Positions 6,997 through 16,086 of a stretch of DNA of 32,814 nt are shown here, in pieces. The DNA comes from a virus. Positions within the stretch are counted from its first letter, which is position 1. Each line of letters begins with the position of its first letter. The stretch lies in IMG/VR virus record IMGVR_UViG_3300032081_000128, positions 1-32,814 of that record; one strand, written 5' to 3'. Under the pieces are notes generated by a model. That model was not told the origin of the DNA, ran no database searches, and saw nothing but the letters and a program-made list of their open reading frames with translations. Both the position numbers and the translations under genes were made by a program.

Positions 6997-8867
6997 TGGA
7001 CGCATATCAACAGTACATTCACAAGTCCCGCTACGCACGTTACCTACCAGAGGAACAGCGCCGTGAGACTTGGGAAGAAACAATCGACAGGTACTTAAAC
7101 TTTTGGATTGAGAAAGGTAATCTAACACTTGAAGAAGCTAACGGCATCTTCGCAGACATTCACGATATGGGTGTTATGCCTAGCATGAGAGCGTTGATGA
7201 CGGCTGGTGACGCACTTGACCGTGACAACGTAGCTGGCTTTAACTGTAGCTACCTACCTATTGATCACCCTAAAGCGTTTGACGAGATGATGTACGTACT
7301 TATGTGCGGTACAGGCGTAGGTTTCTCTGTTGAACGACAGTACGTATCTAAACTACCTGAAGTAGCGGAGGAATTTCATGATACCGATTCAGTTATACAC
7401 GTCGCCGATAGCAAAATTGGATGGGCTAAAGCTTACCGGGAACTTATTAGCTTGCTCTATTCAGGCCAACTTCCAAAATGGGACGTGTCTGGAGTACGAC
7501 TTGCAGGGGCAGCCCTTAAGACCTTCGGAGGTAGAGCATCTGGTCCAGAGCCTCTTGTCGATCTGTTCAACTTCACAGTCAGCGTCTTTCGGGAGGCTGC
7601 TGGACGTAAACTTAGCTCCATCGAATGTCATGATCTCTGCTGTAAGATTGCACAGATCGTCGTCGTCGGCGGTGTACGCAGGTCCGCTCTCATCAGTCTG
7701 TCTAACCTCACTGACGATAGACTCCGACGATGCAAGTCAGGCCAGTGGTGGAACGACAACCCTCAACGGGGACTAGCCAACAACAGTGCGTGTTATACAG
7801 AAAAGCCAGACTTTGAGGCATTCCTAAATGAGTGGAAAAGTTTATACGAGTCCCGATCAGGAGAGCGAGGTATGTTCTCTAGAGTCGCAAGTCAAAAGCA
7901 AGCTGCAAAGAACGAGCGACGAGATGCTACCTATGATTTTGGAACTAATCCATGTAGCGAGATCATCCTACGACCTAACCAATTCTGCAATCTATCGGAA
8001 GTTGTTGTCAGGTCAACCGATACGTTGTCAGACCTTAAACGAAAAGTACGTGTTGCGTCTATCCTTGGAACTTTACAGGCTACCTTAACTAACTTCCGTT
8101 ACCTTCGTAAGATATGGCAGAAAAATACTGAGGAAGAAGCGTTACTAGGTGTATCACTAACAGGTATCATGGACCATCCAACCCTATCAGGAAGGAGAGA
8201 TAAAGGTGTTCTCAAAACTTGGCTTACTGAACTCAAGGAAGAAGCAATTAACACTAATAAGGAATGGGCTAACAAGCTTGGTATTAATACTAGCACTGCC
8301 ATTACTGCTGTTAAACCTTCCGGTACTGTTAGTCAGTTGGTTGATTCTGCATCTGGCATCCATCCTAGATACTCGGATCAGTACATTAGACGAGTTAGAG
8401 CAGATGCAAGAGACCCCCTCTGCCAAGTCTTAGAAGCCGCAGGAGTTCCTGTAGAGGACGATGTAATGTCACCCAGTACCAAGGTATTCTCCTTCCCTAT
8501 AAAGTCTCCTGACGGGGCTGTGGTGGCCTCTGAGATGGGTGCTATGGAGCAACTTGAACTATGGGAGATCTATCAGGACTTCTGGTGTGAACACAAACCA
8601 TCAATGACTTGTTATTATCGTGACGATGAGTTCTTAGAGGTGGGTCAGTGGTTGTACAACAAGTTCGATAAGATCAGTGGTGTATCGTTCTTGCCGTACT
8701 CAGAGCATACCTATCAACAAGCACCTTATGAGCCTATTGACTTAGAGACTTATGAGACGTTGAAGGCAGAGTTCCCAGAGACTATTGAGTGGAACATCTC
8801 TGAGAACTCTGATATGACTGAAGGATCACAGACGTTAGCCTGTACAGGTAACAACTGCGAGATCTAA
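6996..8867 (+). CDS. nrdJ: Class II (adenosylcobalamin-dependent) ribonucleotide reductase, monomeric type
   Basis: A 623-residue reductase of the monomeric triphosphate-reductase type (Lactobacillus leichmannii RTPR). Active-site residues: Cys84 (GFNCSYLP) and Cys331 (QFCNLSE) as the reducing pair, and Asn318, Cys320 and Glu322 in TNPCSEIIL, Cys320 being the thiyl radical site. The spacing from Cys320 to Cys331 equals that of RTPR Cys408-Cys419. The C-terminal shuttle pair is Cys616/Cys621 in CTGNNCEI. CGTGVGFSVER is a typical class II segment. It makes deoxynucleotides for phage replication without oxygen or a metal-radical subunit but needs host vitamin B12 coenzyme. It is shorter than RTPR (739), apparently mainly in the regulatory N-terminal part. 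AAGGA precedes the ATG. Last gene of the operon. Confidence 0.93.
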   Translation: MDAYQQYIHKSRYARYLPEEQRRETWEETIDRYLNFWIEKGNLTLEEANGIFADIHDMGVMPSMRALMTAGDALDRDNVAGFNCSYLPIDHPKAFDEMMYVLMCGTGVGFSVERQYVSKLPEVAEEFHDTDSVIHVADSKIGWAKAYRELISLLYSGQLPKWDVSGVRLAGAALKTFGGRASGPEPLVDLFNFTVSVFREAAGRKLSSIECHDLCCKIAQIVVVGGVRRSALISLSNLTDDRLRRCKSGQWWNDNPQRGLANNSACYTEKPDFEAFLNEWKSLYESRSGERGMFSRVASQKQAAKNERRDATYDFGTNPCSEIILRPNQFCNLSEVVVRSTDTLSDLKRKVRVASILGTLQATLTNFRYLRKIWQKNTEEEALLGVSLTGIMDHPTLSGRRDKGVLKTWLTELKEEAINTNKEWANKLGINTSTAITAVKPSGTVSQLVDSASGIHPRYSDQYIRRVRADARDPLCQVLEAAGVPVEDDVMSPSTKVFSFPIKSPDGAVVASEMGAMEQLELWEIYQDFWCEHKPSMTCYYRDDEFLEVGQWLYNKFDKISGVSFLPYSEHTYQQAPYEPIDLETYETLKAEFPETIEWNISENSDMTEGSQTLACTGNNCEI

Positions 8868-8868
8868 A

Positions 8869-11760
8869 CTAGGGGGCTTCGGCCCCTTCTTCTTTAACTA
8901 CAGTAGTTGTTGTACCAACAGGACTACCCATTATCGCCATTGCAGTTCCAATAGAATTGTTTAACAAAGGAACCTGCATAATATGATTCCAAGCCTTCTC
9001 AACATTCTTTGCTGGATCTTCTGATATAGGCGCTGTTATCAAATCAATACCTGCCGCAGTTCCTTGTTCAATCAAACCACCCGCAGGCGCAATAGAAGTA
9101 ACAGCCCACTCATAGGGGTTAGCTTTAAATCTGTTGTACTGGTATTGCGATGTTGGTGCTTTGTTTAAAGTCATAACAGAGAGTGGTTGATCTACCAACG
9201 CTTTAAACAATAACTCCTCTCCTGTTATTTCGTCCTCTCCTCCAGAGAAAACAAAGTCACGAGCCTCATCAAGAACAGCGTAACCAACACCAGCACTGGC
9301 GATGTACAAAGCGGCATTCTTAGCTGCCTGTCCTTCGTTACCAGCTGTTAATTCATCAATTACTTTTTTACGCAGTAAAGATCTTTGTACAATAGCAAAA
9401 CCCATCAACGTATATAGAGGACGTATTACAGGGTTTGTTGACCAAGCCAAAGGTCTCCCCGCTACTGAAGTAAGCTGCTGTTGTCCTAGTCCTGCATATG
9501 CAAGCTCAGACATAAGCTTCAACTCTTTTTCTGACATGCCTTCAAGGTTTTTACCGTGTCTTCGGAAAGCATTAATGATAGTAAACCTTTCTGCTTCAGA
9601 GAAATAGTTACCCCACTTCTCGTTAAACTTTCCTTTCTTAGCTAAGTCATAGCCGTTTTCAATAACGCTATTCATTACAGCACGTTTACCTATCTTATCC
9701 ATGCCGCTGAACAACGTCCACTTCATCCCCTTCTCAAGACCTTTAGCTGCAAACCTGCTTGCTTCTCTTATCGCAGAAGGATCATCAGACATTCTACCGA
9801 CTTCATCAACAAGCTTGTTAGCAAACTCTCCTTGAGTCTGTCTATTAATACCTGTTAACTCAGGGTCTACAAAACTTTTTTGATTTCTATCAAACGCTCG
9901 TTTAGTCCCACGAATTGTAGCAGCAACTCCGTTGAGCATAGGAGATACAAAAACATCGTGAAGGTTCAACACAGCAGACTTCAACGACATCAATGTGCCG
10001 CCATAAGACAAAGTAGATATTAACTGAGCCACAGCAGGAGCGTGTTGTTGAGAACCAATAACCATGTCCTCAATAATTCTAGCACCTCTTTCAGCTACGT
10101 TGTCAGGAAGATCTTCAGAGAGGCGACGAGCTACAGCCTGAAAAGCTTCTTGGCCTGTTGGACTTTTAACACCCAAAGATCCTACATCAATACGCTTTGT
10201 TATCTCATTTAAAAAGTCGTTTTGGTTAAGTAACTTAAAGTCAGTTAAAAAAGGATTTTGATACTGCTCAATCATTTCATCAGTAGCTGCTGCCCTGTTA
10301 CGCAAAGCACGCCTAGACTGGTCCTGTTGAACTTCTAAGTAATTTTTTCTACCACGTTTTGCATACGCAGCTTTCTCACCTAGCTCTTCGATAGGTTGCA
10401 TTTGTATGTGTAATCTGTCAGTTAAAACTGAGGTTTCTTCGCCTATGTTAAAGCGATGTTCTTTAAACAACTGACCTCTAAAGTTTAAATAGTTATTGAC
10501 AGCACGTATCTCTTGACTTGAAACACCAGCGTCAGACAAACGCTTAAAGAATTGAGATCTGTTGTTGCCTTTTAAGCCACGAGAATAATCCAGCATAGCT
10601 TTAGCGGCTTCTTTATTAGTTCGCCACAGTTGGATAACAGGAACTACAGGAAGAAGATAATCATCGTAAGCTCTATTCATCTTAACGCCAGAAGACTGTG
10701 CAGCAATAGTAGCAGCTCCTGCAATCTCAGGACTTACTTTGTAGTACAACGCGTCTTCAGCAGTGTCAATAGCTTGTGTTGTTAAACCTACGTCTTTTTG
10801 AGCCTGCCTTCCAAGAGTAAAAGTTACGCGCTTAGGTGCTGTTGTCATTCCCCGCAACTCAGAAAAATCTTCTGTCTTCTGTAACTGCTTGCGTAAGTTG
10901 TATTCTACCTGCATCTGCTCCCTAGCTTTTTGAAAGGCAGTAAACTGATCATCAATTGCAGGTTTAATATCAGCTTTCTTGTCTACTTTTCCTACTCCGG
11001 GAATGTCATAACCTTCTTTGGCGTTGCCAGTGGCTCGTAAACCACCGTATGAATAACCGCCTTCAACACGTTTTACTGCGCCTCCGCTGCCATCTGGTGT
11101 GACAGATCTTGCTTCTATTTGAGGACGATAGTCATCAGTCATCTTTTGAATATCATCAGCTACTTTACCGATTGTTTCAGATTCTTTAGCGGCTGACACC
11201 AAAGCAGACGCAGCAACGGCTTCAGGAGTTTTAGTCATTCCCAAACCAGCAATGTCTTTCAAAGCAGATGAAATCTTTGCAGGATCACGAGCAACTTGAA
11301 CAGCACCGGCGCCTCCTGCCGTAGCTAAAGTAGCAGCCAAACGAGGACCAAACAAAGCGGCAGTGCGTTCTTCCATAAAGGGACGATCTAGATCAAGCGC
11401 CGTTCCTGACATCGCTTCACGAAGAGTACGAACATCCTTACCTGTTATTGCTTCGTAAGGAACACGACCAATAGAAGTGAAAGCATCAATAGTATCTACA
11501 GCAAGACCTACGCCAGCAGAAGACATTTCTTGAATACCCTCTGCTAAGTTCTCAAGCACAGTATCTTCAGCCGCTTCTAGTCTGTAAGCCGCTTCTGCCT
11601 GCTCTTGTTGTGCTTGTGTCAGCTCTGCTTCTAACGCTTTACGCTCTGGTTGTACACGTAACGCACGATAAGCATCAGCAACTGTCTGAAACTCTTCAGT
11701 GCCTTTCTTGTCTTCGTTCTCAACAAGCCAAGCAGCGTACTTATTTAACCTATCAGACAT
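8869..11760 (-). CDS. Large probable internal virion / DNA ejection protein
   Basis: A 963-residue protein, last gene of the late operon. The N-terminal 70 residues are charged and helical (about 48-60 coiled-coil-like, ELTQAQQEQAEA). Small-residue hydrophobic stretches follow (AALFGPRLAATLATAGGAGA around 134-153; a further one near residue 810), suited to membrane insertion or channel formation. The rest is mostly helical. I find no transglycosylase motif such as that of T7 gp16. Size, position after two other Gln/Ala-rich proteins, and composition fit the ejection proteins of P22-like (gp7, gp20, gp16) or T7-like (gp14-16) phages, which form a conduit across the envelope. AGGAC precedes the ATG; the upstream stop is two bases away. 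Its last codons contain the convergent terminator. Confidence 0.6.
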   Translation of the reverse strand: MSDRLNKYAAWLVENEDKKGTEEFQTVADAYRALRVQPERKALEAELTQAQQEQAEAAYRLEAAEDTVLENLAEGIQEMSSAGVGLAVDTIDAFTSIGRVPYEAITGKDVRTLREAMSGTALDLDRPFMEERTAALFGPRLAATLATAGGAGAVQVARDPAKISSALKDIAGLGMTKTPEAVAASALVSAAKESETIGKVADDIQKMTDDYRPQIEARSVTPDGSGGAVKRVEGGYSYGGLRATGNAKEGYDIPGVGKVDKKADIKPAIDDQFTAFQKAREQMQVEYNLRKQLQKTEDFSELRGMTTAPKRVTFTLGRQAQKDVGLTTQAIDTAEDALYYKVSPEIAGAATIAAQSSGVKMNRAYDDYLLPVVPVIQLWRTNKEAAKAMLDYSRGLKGNNRSQFFKRLSDAGVSSQEIRAVNNYLNFRGQLFKEHRFNIGEETSVLTDRLHIQMQPIEELGEKAAYAKRGRKNYLEVQQDQSRRALRNRAAATDEMIEQYQNPFLTDFKLLNQNDFLNEITKRIDVGSLGVKSPTGQEAFQAVARRLSEDLPDNVAERGARIIEDMVIGSQQHAPAVAQLISTLSYGGTLMSLKSAVLNLHDVFVSPMLNGVAATIRGTKRAFDRNQKSFVDPELTGINRQTQGEFANKLVDEVGRMSDDPSAIREASRFAAKGLEKGMKWTLFSGMDKIGKRAVMNSVIENGYDLAKKGKFNEKWGNYFSEAERFTIINAFRRHGKNLEGMSEKELKLMSELAYAGLGQQQLTSVAGRPLAWSTNPVIRPLYTLMGFAIVQRSLLRKKVIDELTAGNEGQAAKNAALYIASAGVGYAVLDEARDFVFSGGEDEITGEELLFKALVDQPLSVMTLNKAPTSQYQYNRFKANPYEWAVTSIAPAGGLIEQGTAAGIDLITAPISEDPAKNVEKAWNHIMQVPLLNNSIGTAMAIMGSPVGTTTTVVKEEGAEAP
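8871..8895 (+). terminator. Rho-independent terminator of the replication operon
   Basis: GGGGC (8873-8877), TTCG loop (8878-8881), GCCCC (8882-8886), extendable by G-T and A-T pairs, then a T-rich run (CTTCTTCTTT) on the + strand. C(UUCG)G is an exceptionally stable tetraloop. It starts four bases after the reductase stop and lies inside the C-terminal codons of the convergent - strand gene. The - strand tail (CTAGTTTAG) is less U-rich, so it should work best on + transcripts. Confidence 0.85.
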
Positions 11761-11762
11761 TA

Positions 11763-12965
11763 TTAAAGTCCTACTATTTGATCAGCCTTAGTGGTAAGTT
11801 GTGTGGACTCTTCTTCCTCTTCAGTTTCAACAGGTTCTGTTATAGCTTGTTCGCCCAGTTCAGCACGACGTTGTTCTAGTAGATCATTAATCTGATTATC
11901 TCTAGCAATTCTGGCCAAACGTGTAGCTTCTTTTCTAACCGCTTCAGGATCGTCTTTAACAGTCATACCAAACGCTCCTGTAGTAACCACGTTTTCTTCT
12001 GCCTGTGTCATCTGTTCATCAATCTGAGCTTTAGTAGGCGGTTTAGTTTTTTGTCTTTCAAGCGTGCGAATATCTGAACGGATAGAGTTTTTTCTACCTA
12101 CTTCTTTAGACACCTCTGCTCTAACGGCTCTATTAAGAGACTCTAGTGAGGTTTCTGCTTGCTTTCTCTCACCCGGATTCCATGTTTCTCCAGCTTCAAA
12201 GTCAGGCTGTTTAACTTCCGCTAACTCTGACAAGAATTGATCTTTTAATTGTGGGTCAATGTTAGCTTGATTGATTCTATCTTGTAAGCTACCAGTAGGA
12301 AGAGGTTCTTTTTTCATTGCTGCGTTTTCAGCGGCCCGTGTTTTAGCGTTTTTAAGCTGTAGTTGAAACAGTTCATCTCTTGCTTTATCTTCTTTTAGCT
12401 CATCAATAACATTACCAAAACCAGACTTGACTACATTTTGTTCAAACTGCTCTCTAGATTCAGCGGGAACATTATAATATGCTTGACTAATCGCAGCCTC
12501 TTGTTCTTGACGTTGTTGATTTTTTAACCGAGCCTGCGCAAACTCTCTATTAGTTTCAGCATCCTGTTCTGCTTGAGTACGTCCTGCAATTGTAGTAGGA
12601 TCTACACCTGCCTGAACAGCAACACGACTCATTATTTCTTCTATACGTTGCTTTTCCTCTATTGTACCAGCAGCTTGTCTAGCGGCTTCAAGTCCACGCA
12701 AGCTTGTAAGAGATCCTTGACGTACTGCTTGATCTTTGGCGGTTGTTGCCTGCATTAACTCTTGAGGAGTCTTTGCAATACTTGCCATGTAGTCGGCTCT
12801 TTCAACAGCTCCCATATCACGAAGCATGCCCATACGTTTTCTTTCTTCTTCTTCTTCACGTCTACGACCCGGAGCAGCACCTATCTGTTGTGCAGCAGTA
12901 AACAACCCCTGAGCATACTGAGGCTGTGTTGCAGCTTGTACAAAACTTCTACCAAATCTAGCCAT
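11763..12965 (-). CDS. Probable ejection / internal virion protein, Gln- and Glu-rich coiled coil
   Basis: A 400-residue, strongly helical protein rich in Gln, Glu, Ala and Arg, with a run of charged residues at 34-43 (RRREEEEERK) and several heptad-like stretches. The N-terminus (MARFGRSFVQAATQPQYAQG) resembles that of other podovirus internal proteins placed after the tail nozzle. The C-terminus is acidic (VETEEEEES). There is no catalytic motif or membrane segment. It lies between the two other candidate ejection proteins and has a good AGGAG site. Likely packaged in the capsid and delivered with the DNA; this is inferred from context and composition. Confidence 0.55.
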   Translation of the reverse strand: MARFGRSFVQAATQPQYAQGLFTAAQQIGAAPGRRREEEEERKRMGMLRDMGAVERADYMASIAKTPQELMQATTAKDQAVRQGSLTSLRGLEAARQAAGTIEEKQRIEEIMSRVAVQAGVDPTTIAGRTQAEQDAETNREFAQARLKNQQRQEQEAAISQAYYNVPAESREQFEQNVVKSGFGNVIDELKEDKARDELFQLQLKNAKTRAAENAAMKKEPLPTGSLQDRINQANIDPQLKDQFLSELAEVKQPDFEAGETWNPGERKQAETSLESLNRAVRAEVSKEVGRKNSIRSDIRTLERQKTKPPTKAQIDEQMTQAEENVVTTGAFGMTVKDDPEAVRKEATRLARIARDNQINDLLEQRRAELGEQAITEPVETEEEEESTQLTTKADQIVGL

Positions 12966-12982
12966 TATTTATACTCCTAAAA

Positions 12983-13903
12983 TTAATCGCCAAAGCCGGG
13001 TAAACTTCTAACGCCTTGTTCTACTAGATCAAAAAAATTAACTCCACCAGATCCGCTTCCACTACCACTTCCGCTAAACAAACCAGACAACAAGCCAGTA
13101 CCTGCTGCACCCATAAGGTTAGCCTGTCCTAAACCAGCACCAAGCAGAGCGTCAATGCCCGAAGCAGAAGCTTCGCCAAAGAGACCAGTACCGTACAACT
13201 GCGCTTGCTGTTGTTGTGCCGCAGCAGTTTGTCCGGGAGTTAAACCTTGAAGAAGCATTTGCTGTGGTAAATAACTAGACCCTAAGAACTGTCCACCCAA
13301 CGCAGCTTGCTGTGCTTGTTCAGCCTGAGCTTGCTGCATAGCAGATAACATAGCTCTATTACGTGATTCTTCTTGAGCTTGAGCCATAGCTAGTTGCTCA
13401 GGAGTACCGCCAAACTGTGCAGTCTGAACACCAAGACGACCTTGAGCAGCCAACCGCTCTTCTAAAGCTAAACGCTGACGCTCTTCTTCAGGAGCCATAG
13501 CAGTTCGCATACGCTCATAAACAGCCTGTTCACGATCTGTTGTAGGCATAGCTGCTTGCTGAAAGAACTGTCCAGCACCGCCAAACATCTGTTGACGAAA
13601 CGCTTGCTCTTCTGGAGAAACGCCCATCTGATATGTCATAGCTCCCGTTGTAGGATCTTGCATCATACCAAACTGACCACCAGTAGAAGTAGTTACAGTA
13701 TAAGGTCTAAACGCAGCTTGACCCATTTGAGTCTCAGCTAGTTGTTGACCTAACGTTAAGCCACGTTCTCCAATATCACCCAGTCTTCCATAGGCAGAAG
13801 TAAGTAAGCCAAGACCAGCAAGACCTTGACCACCACCGCCTCCTAAGAAATCAAAAAGATTTTCAACGAAACCGGGATCTTGAGGTTGATTTTCATCGGC
13901 CAT
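12983..13903 (-). CDS. Probable ejection / internal virion protein, Gly-Gln-rich
   Basis: A 306-residue protein with Gly-rich hydrophobic segments at both ends (LFDFLGGGGGQGLAGLGLL near 17-35; GTGLLSGLFSGSGSGSGSGG near 268-287) and a central Gln/Ala/Met-rich helical region (about 140-225). The pattern of amphipathic or hydrophobic ends with a helical core is common for small podovirus ejection proteins, comparable to P22 gp7. A strong AGGAG site precedes the ATG. It is the first of three such genes after the nozzle gene. No catalytic motif is visible. Confidence 0.55.
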   Translation of the reverse strand: MADENQPQDPGFVENLFDFLGGGGGQGLAGLGLLTSAYGRLGDIGERGLTLGQQLAETQMGQAAFRPYTVTTSTGGQFGMMQDPTTGAMTYQMGVSPEEQAFRQQMFGGAGQFFQQAAMPTTDREQAVYERMRTAMAPEEERQRLALEERLAAQGRLGVQTAQFGGTPEQLAMAQAQEESRNRAMLSAMQQAQAEQAQQAALGGQFLGSSYLPQQMLLQGLTPGQTAAAQQQQAQLYGTGLFGEASASGIDALLGAGLGQANLMGAAGTGLLSGLFSGSGSGSGSGGVNFFDLVEQGVRSLPGFGD

Positions 13904-13916
13904 TGTTTTCTCCTAA

Positions 13917-15431
13917 TTAAATCGTTTTACCAACTAGTGCTAATAAGTTAATTTCTTGAAGTGACATCTCAAATCCGTTTATGTCTGCTTCAAGTCCTAC
14001 AACAACAGTAGCGCCAGATGAGGTAGCATTAACGCTTGATCTGTTTAATAAAAATCCTTGGTTGTACTTACCTATGTCATACTCAGCAACACCATAATAT
14101 GAAGGTACTTGGTCTCCAAGATCAATACTTGCTGTTTTATAATTTGTATCAAAATCATACGCCCACTTTAAAAAGACTGCGGATGTGTTACCACCAAAGA
14201 TAACTGGACGAATCTTCTTAAGTATTTTAATTCTAGAAGAATCACCAAAAGATAAACTAGGACTGTAATATTTAAAACGGTATGAAGAATTGTTATCAGT
14301 ATATCCTTTGTACTCTCCTATACCACCAATAACGCCTATTAAAAGATCTCCGTTGTCTTTCCTGTGATACGCAGTAAACACAGAAGAAGGCCATCGAGTT
14401 ACTCTGTACGACCCATCTTCTAAAGTTCCTTTTAAATTAAAACACAAAGTCATCTTTTGACTAGTAAAAGTTATTAAGTAAAAGTTTTCTTCTGGACTAT
14501 AAACAGATCTAAAAAACTGATTCTCTTCTTGTATAAGCTGGATAATGTCTTTAGTAATTGTGTTACTTAGTTTTGTTAAAGGCAGTGACTTCTGCTGTAT
14601 CACTCTGCCAAAACTTCTTAAACCTTCGTGTGACAAGAATAAAACATCGGTACCTGTATATTGTACAGTATCTCTGTCAACACAGCCTACTCCGTTTACT
14701 GTATCAAACAAGCTCATTGTTGCTGGTGCTTCAGCGCCTTGGTATACAACAATACTATGTCTACCGAATATAATTAACAATCCGTTGTGAGCCGCTAAAG
14801 ATACAATCTCGTCATAACCGTCGGGCCATACTTTAGAAATGTCAATACTGCCGCTAGTACCACCTGCAAAGTCGTGACCAATTAACAAATCTGACCAGTA
14901 CACGGTAGACTTGTCGTTGTTTACGTCAGCAACCCAGAGCCTACCAAATGCTGCAAGTACCTCGTTACCGTATTTTCCTGTAATACCAGCAGCGCCTGTG
15001 ACGCTCGACAGTGTTACTACAGAAGAACCGTCGTACACTAAAGGTTCATGATTTATTTGAAAGAAGTAAGTCTTGTTGTTAAAGTTTACAATCTTCCAAT
15101 TGTCAGCAGTAATTGTGTAACCACTAGGTGTTTCATCAACAAGCGTTGTTGTACCGCTGAGTATTTTATTGTTACCTACACTCAGTATTTCAGTGTTTCC
15201 TTGATTGTCTTCAAACTCATGAACAGCCCTGATAGCATTACTACCTAGAGGTGTAGCAGAAGTAGTTGTTAACGTATAGCCTTTACGTGCAGCAATACGA
15301 CCACGTTTGTCAATCACAGCATTGTCTGCAATCTCAGCAAACGACGGATCTTGTGCCAGCGGCGAGTCTTCAGTGTTAACACCTTTGAACGCCGGAGCCA
15401 GAAGATTAATACTTTTCAGTTCTTGAGCCAT
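13917..15431 (-). CDS. Tail nozzle / tail tubular protein B-like
   Basis: A 504-residue, almost entirely beta-rich protein. The N-terminus (LLAPAFKGVNTEDSPLAQDP followed by a FAEIADNAVIDKRGRI-type segment) is typical of P22 gp10-like nozzle and podovirus stabilisation proteins. Repeated blade-like segments follow (GRLWVADVNN, NGLLIIFGRHSIVVYQG, DVLFLSHEGLRSF), consistent with a beta-propeller. It would form the distal tail tube that contacts the ejection proteins. It follows the adaptor gene by one base and has an AGGAC site. Confidence 0.75.
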   Translation of the reverse strand: MAQELKSINLLAPAFKGVNTEDSPLAQDPSFAEIADNAVIDKRGRIAARKGYTLTTTSATPLGSNAIRAVHEFEDNQGNTEILSVGNNKILSGTTTLVDETPSGYTITADNWKIVNFNNKTYFFQINHEPLVYDGSSVVTLSSVTGAAGITGKYGNEVLAAFGRLWVADVNNDKSTVYWSDLLIGHDFAGGTSGSIDISKVWPDGYDEIVSLAAHNGLLIIFGRHSIVVYQGAEAPATMSLFDTVNGVGCVDRDTVQYTGTDVLFLSHEGLRSFGRVIQQKSLPLTKLSNTITKDIIQLIQEENQFFRSVYSPEENFYLITFTSQKMTLCFNLKGTLEDGSYRVTRWPSSVFTAYHRKDNGDLLIGVIGGIGEYKGYTDNNSSYRFKYYSPSLSFGDSSRIKILKKIRPVIFGGNTSAVFLKWAYDFDTNYKTASIDLGDQVPSYYGVAEYDIGKYNQGFLLNRSSVNATSSGATVVVGLEADINGFEMSLQEINLLALVGKTI

Positions 15432-15432
15432 A

Positions 15433-16086
15433 TTAGATAGTCCTAAAGATCATCTCTTCTGGGTGCTTAGCTGCATCAATAGCAATAGCGTCTGATAGGT
15501 ACTTATCGGCGATTTGAAAGTACTCAGCAGTAGAAGTACCTCCTGTTTCGCCACGCTCACGAGCCAACAAAGCTACAGCGAAATGTATTACTGGCTGTGA
15601 AGGAACAAGTAAAACATCAGTATCGCTAGTTAAAGGTGCTTGCCGCTTAATAACGTCAAAACGTAAATCATAAACACCATCAGGATGAGGGCTAACAAGT
15701 ACTTTAGTATCACCAGCAGAATCTAAACCATCAAAAGTATAGTAACGCGGTGATCCAACAATTCCGTTATTAATATAGAGTTGCTCGTTAAACCAGTCTT
15801 TAGTTTGATAACCCATAAAACAGTTTTGAGTATCGTTAATTACAGACATGACTTTAACATTGTCGCCTGATCCTGTTAGTATTAACGAGTCGCTACCGAC
15901 TAACGATGCTGTTTGTTTAATAATTGTATCTCGAAGTGCAGACCAATCAGCAGCTTCTTCTACTAACTGTTTAGCATCGTTAATAAAATCACCAGCCATT
16001 TTAGAATACGTATTTGCAGTTACTGTTGTTACTTCATCTTCTCTTAGACGACGCAATACGTTATTCATTATGTTTAAATATGTCAT
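15433..16086 (-). CDS. Head-tail adaptor (tail tubular protein A / P22 gp4-like)
   Basis: A 217-residue protein. Its N-terminus (YLNIMNNVLRRLREDEV, then a helix with DAKQLVEEAADWSALR) matches the pattern of podovirus adaptor proteins that dock under the portal, and a beta-rich middle follows (GSPRYYTFDG, YDLRFDVIKR). The last 50 residues are helical. The ATG overlaps the preceding stop as ATGA, with GGGAG about 10 bases upstream. It lies directly before the nozzle gene, the usual order for these two. Confidence 0.75.
   Translation of the reverse strand: MTYLNIMNNVLRRLREDEVTTVTANTYSKMAGDFINDAKQLVEEAADWSALRDTIIKQTASLVGSDSLILTGSGDNVKVMSVINDTQNCFMGYQTKDWFNEQLYINNGIVGSPRYYTFDGLDSAGDTKVLVSPHPDGVYDLRFDVIKRQAPLTSDTDVLLVPSQPVIHFAVALLARERGETGGTSTAEYFQIADKYLSDAIAIDAAKHPEEMIFRTI

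Noticed and set aside
8869-11760. Lytic transglycosylase domain in the large ejection protein
   Set aside because: T7 gp16 carries one, but I cannot find the catalytic Glu context or GLMQ-type motif here.
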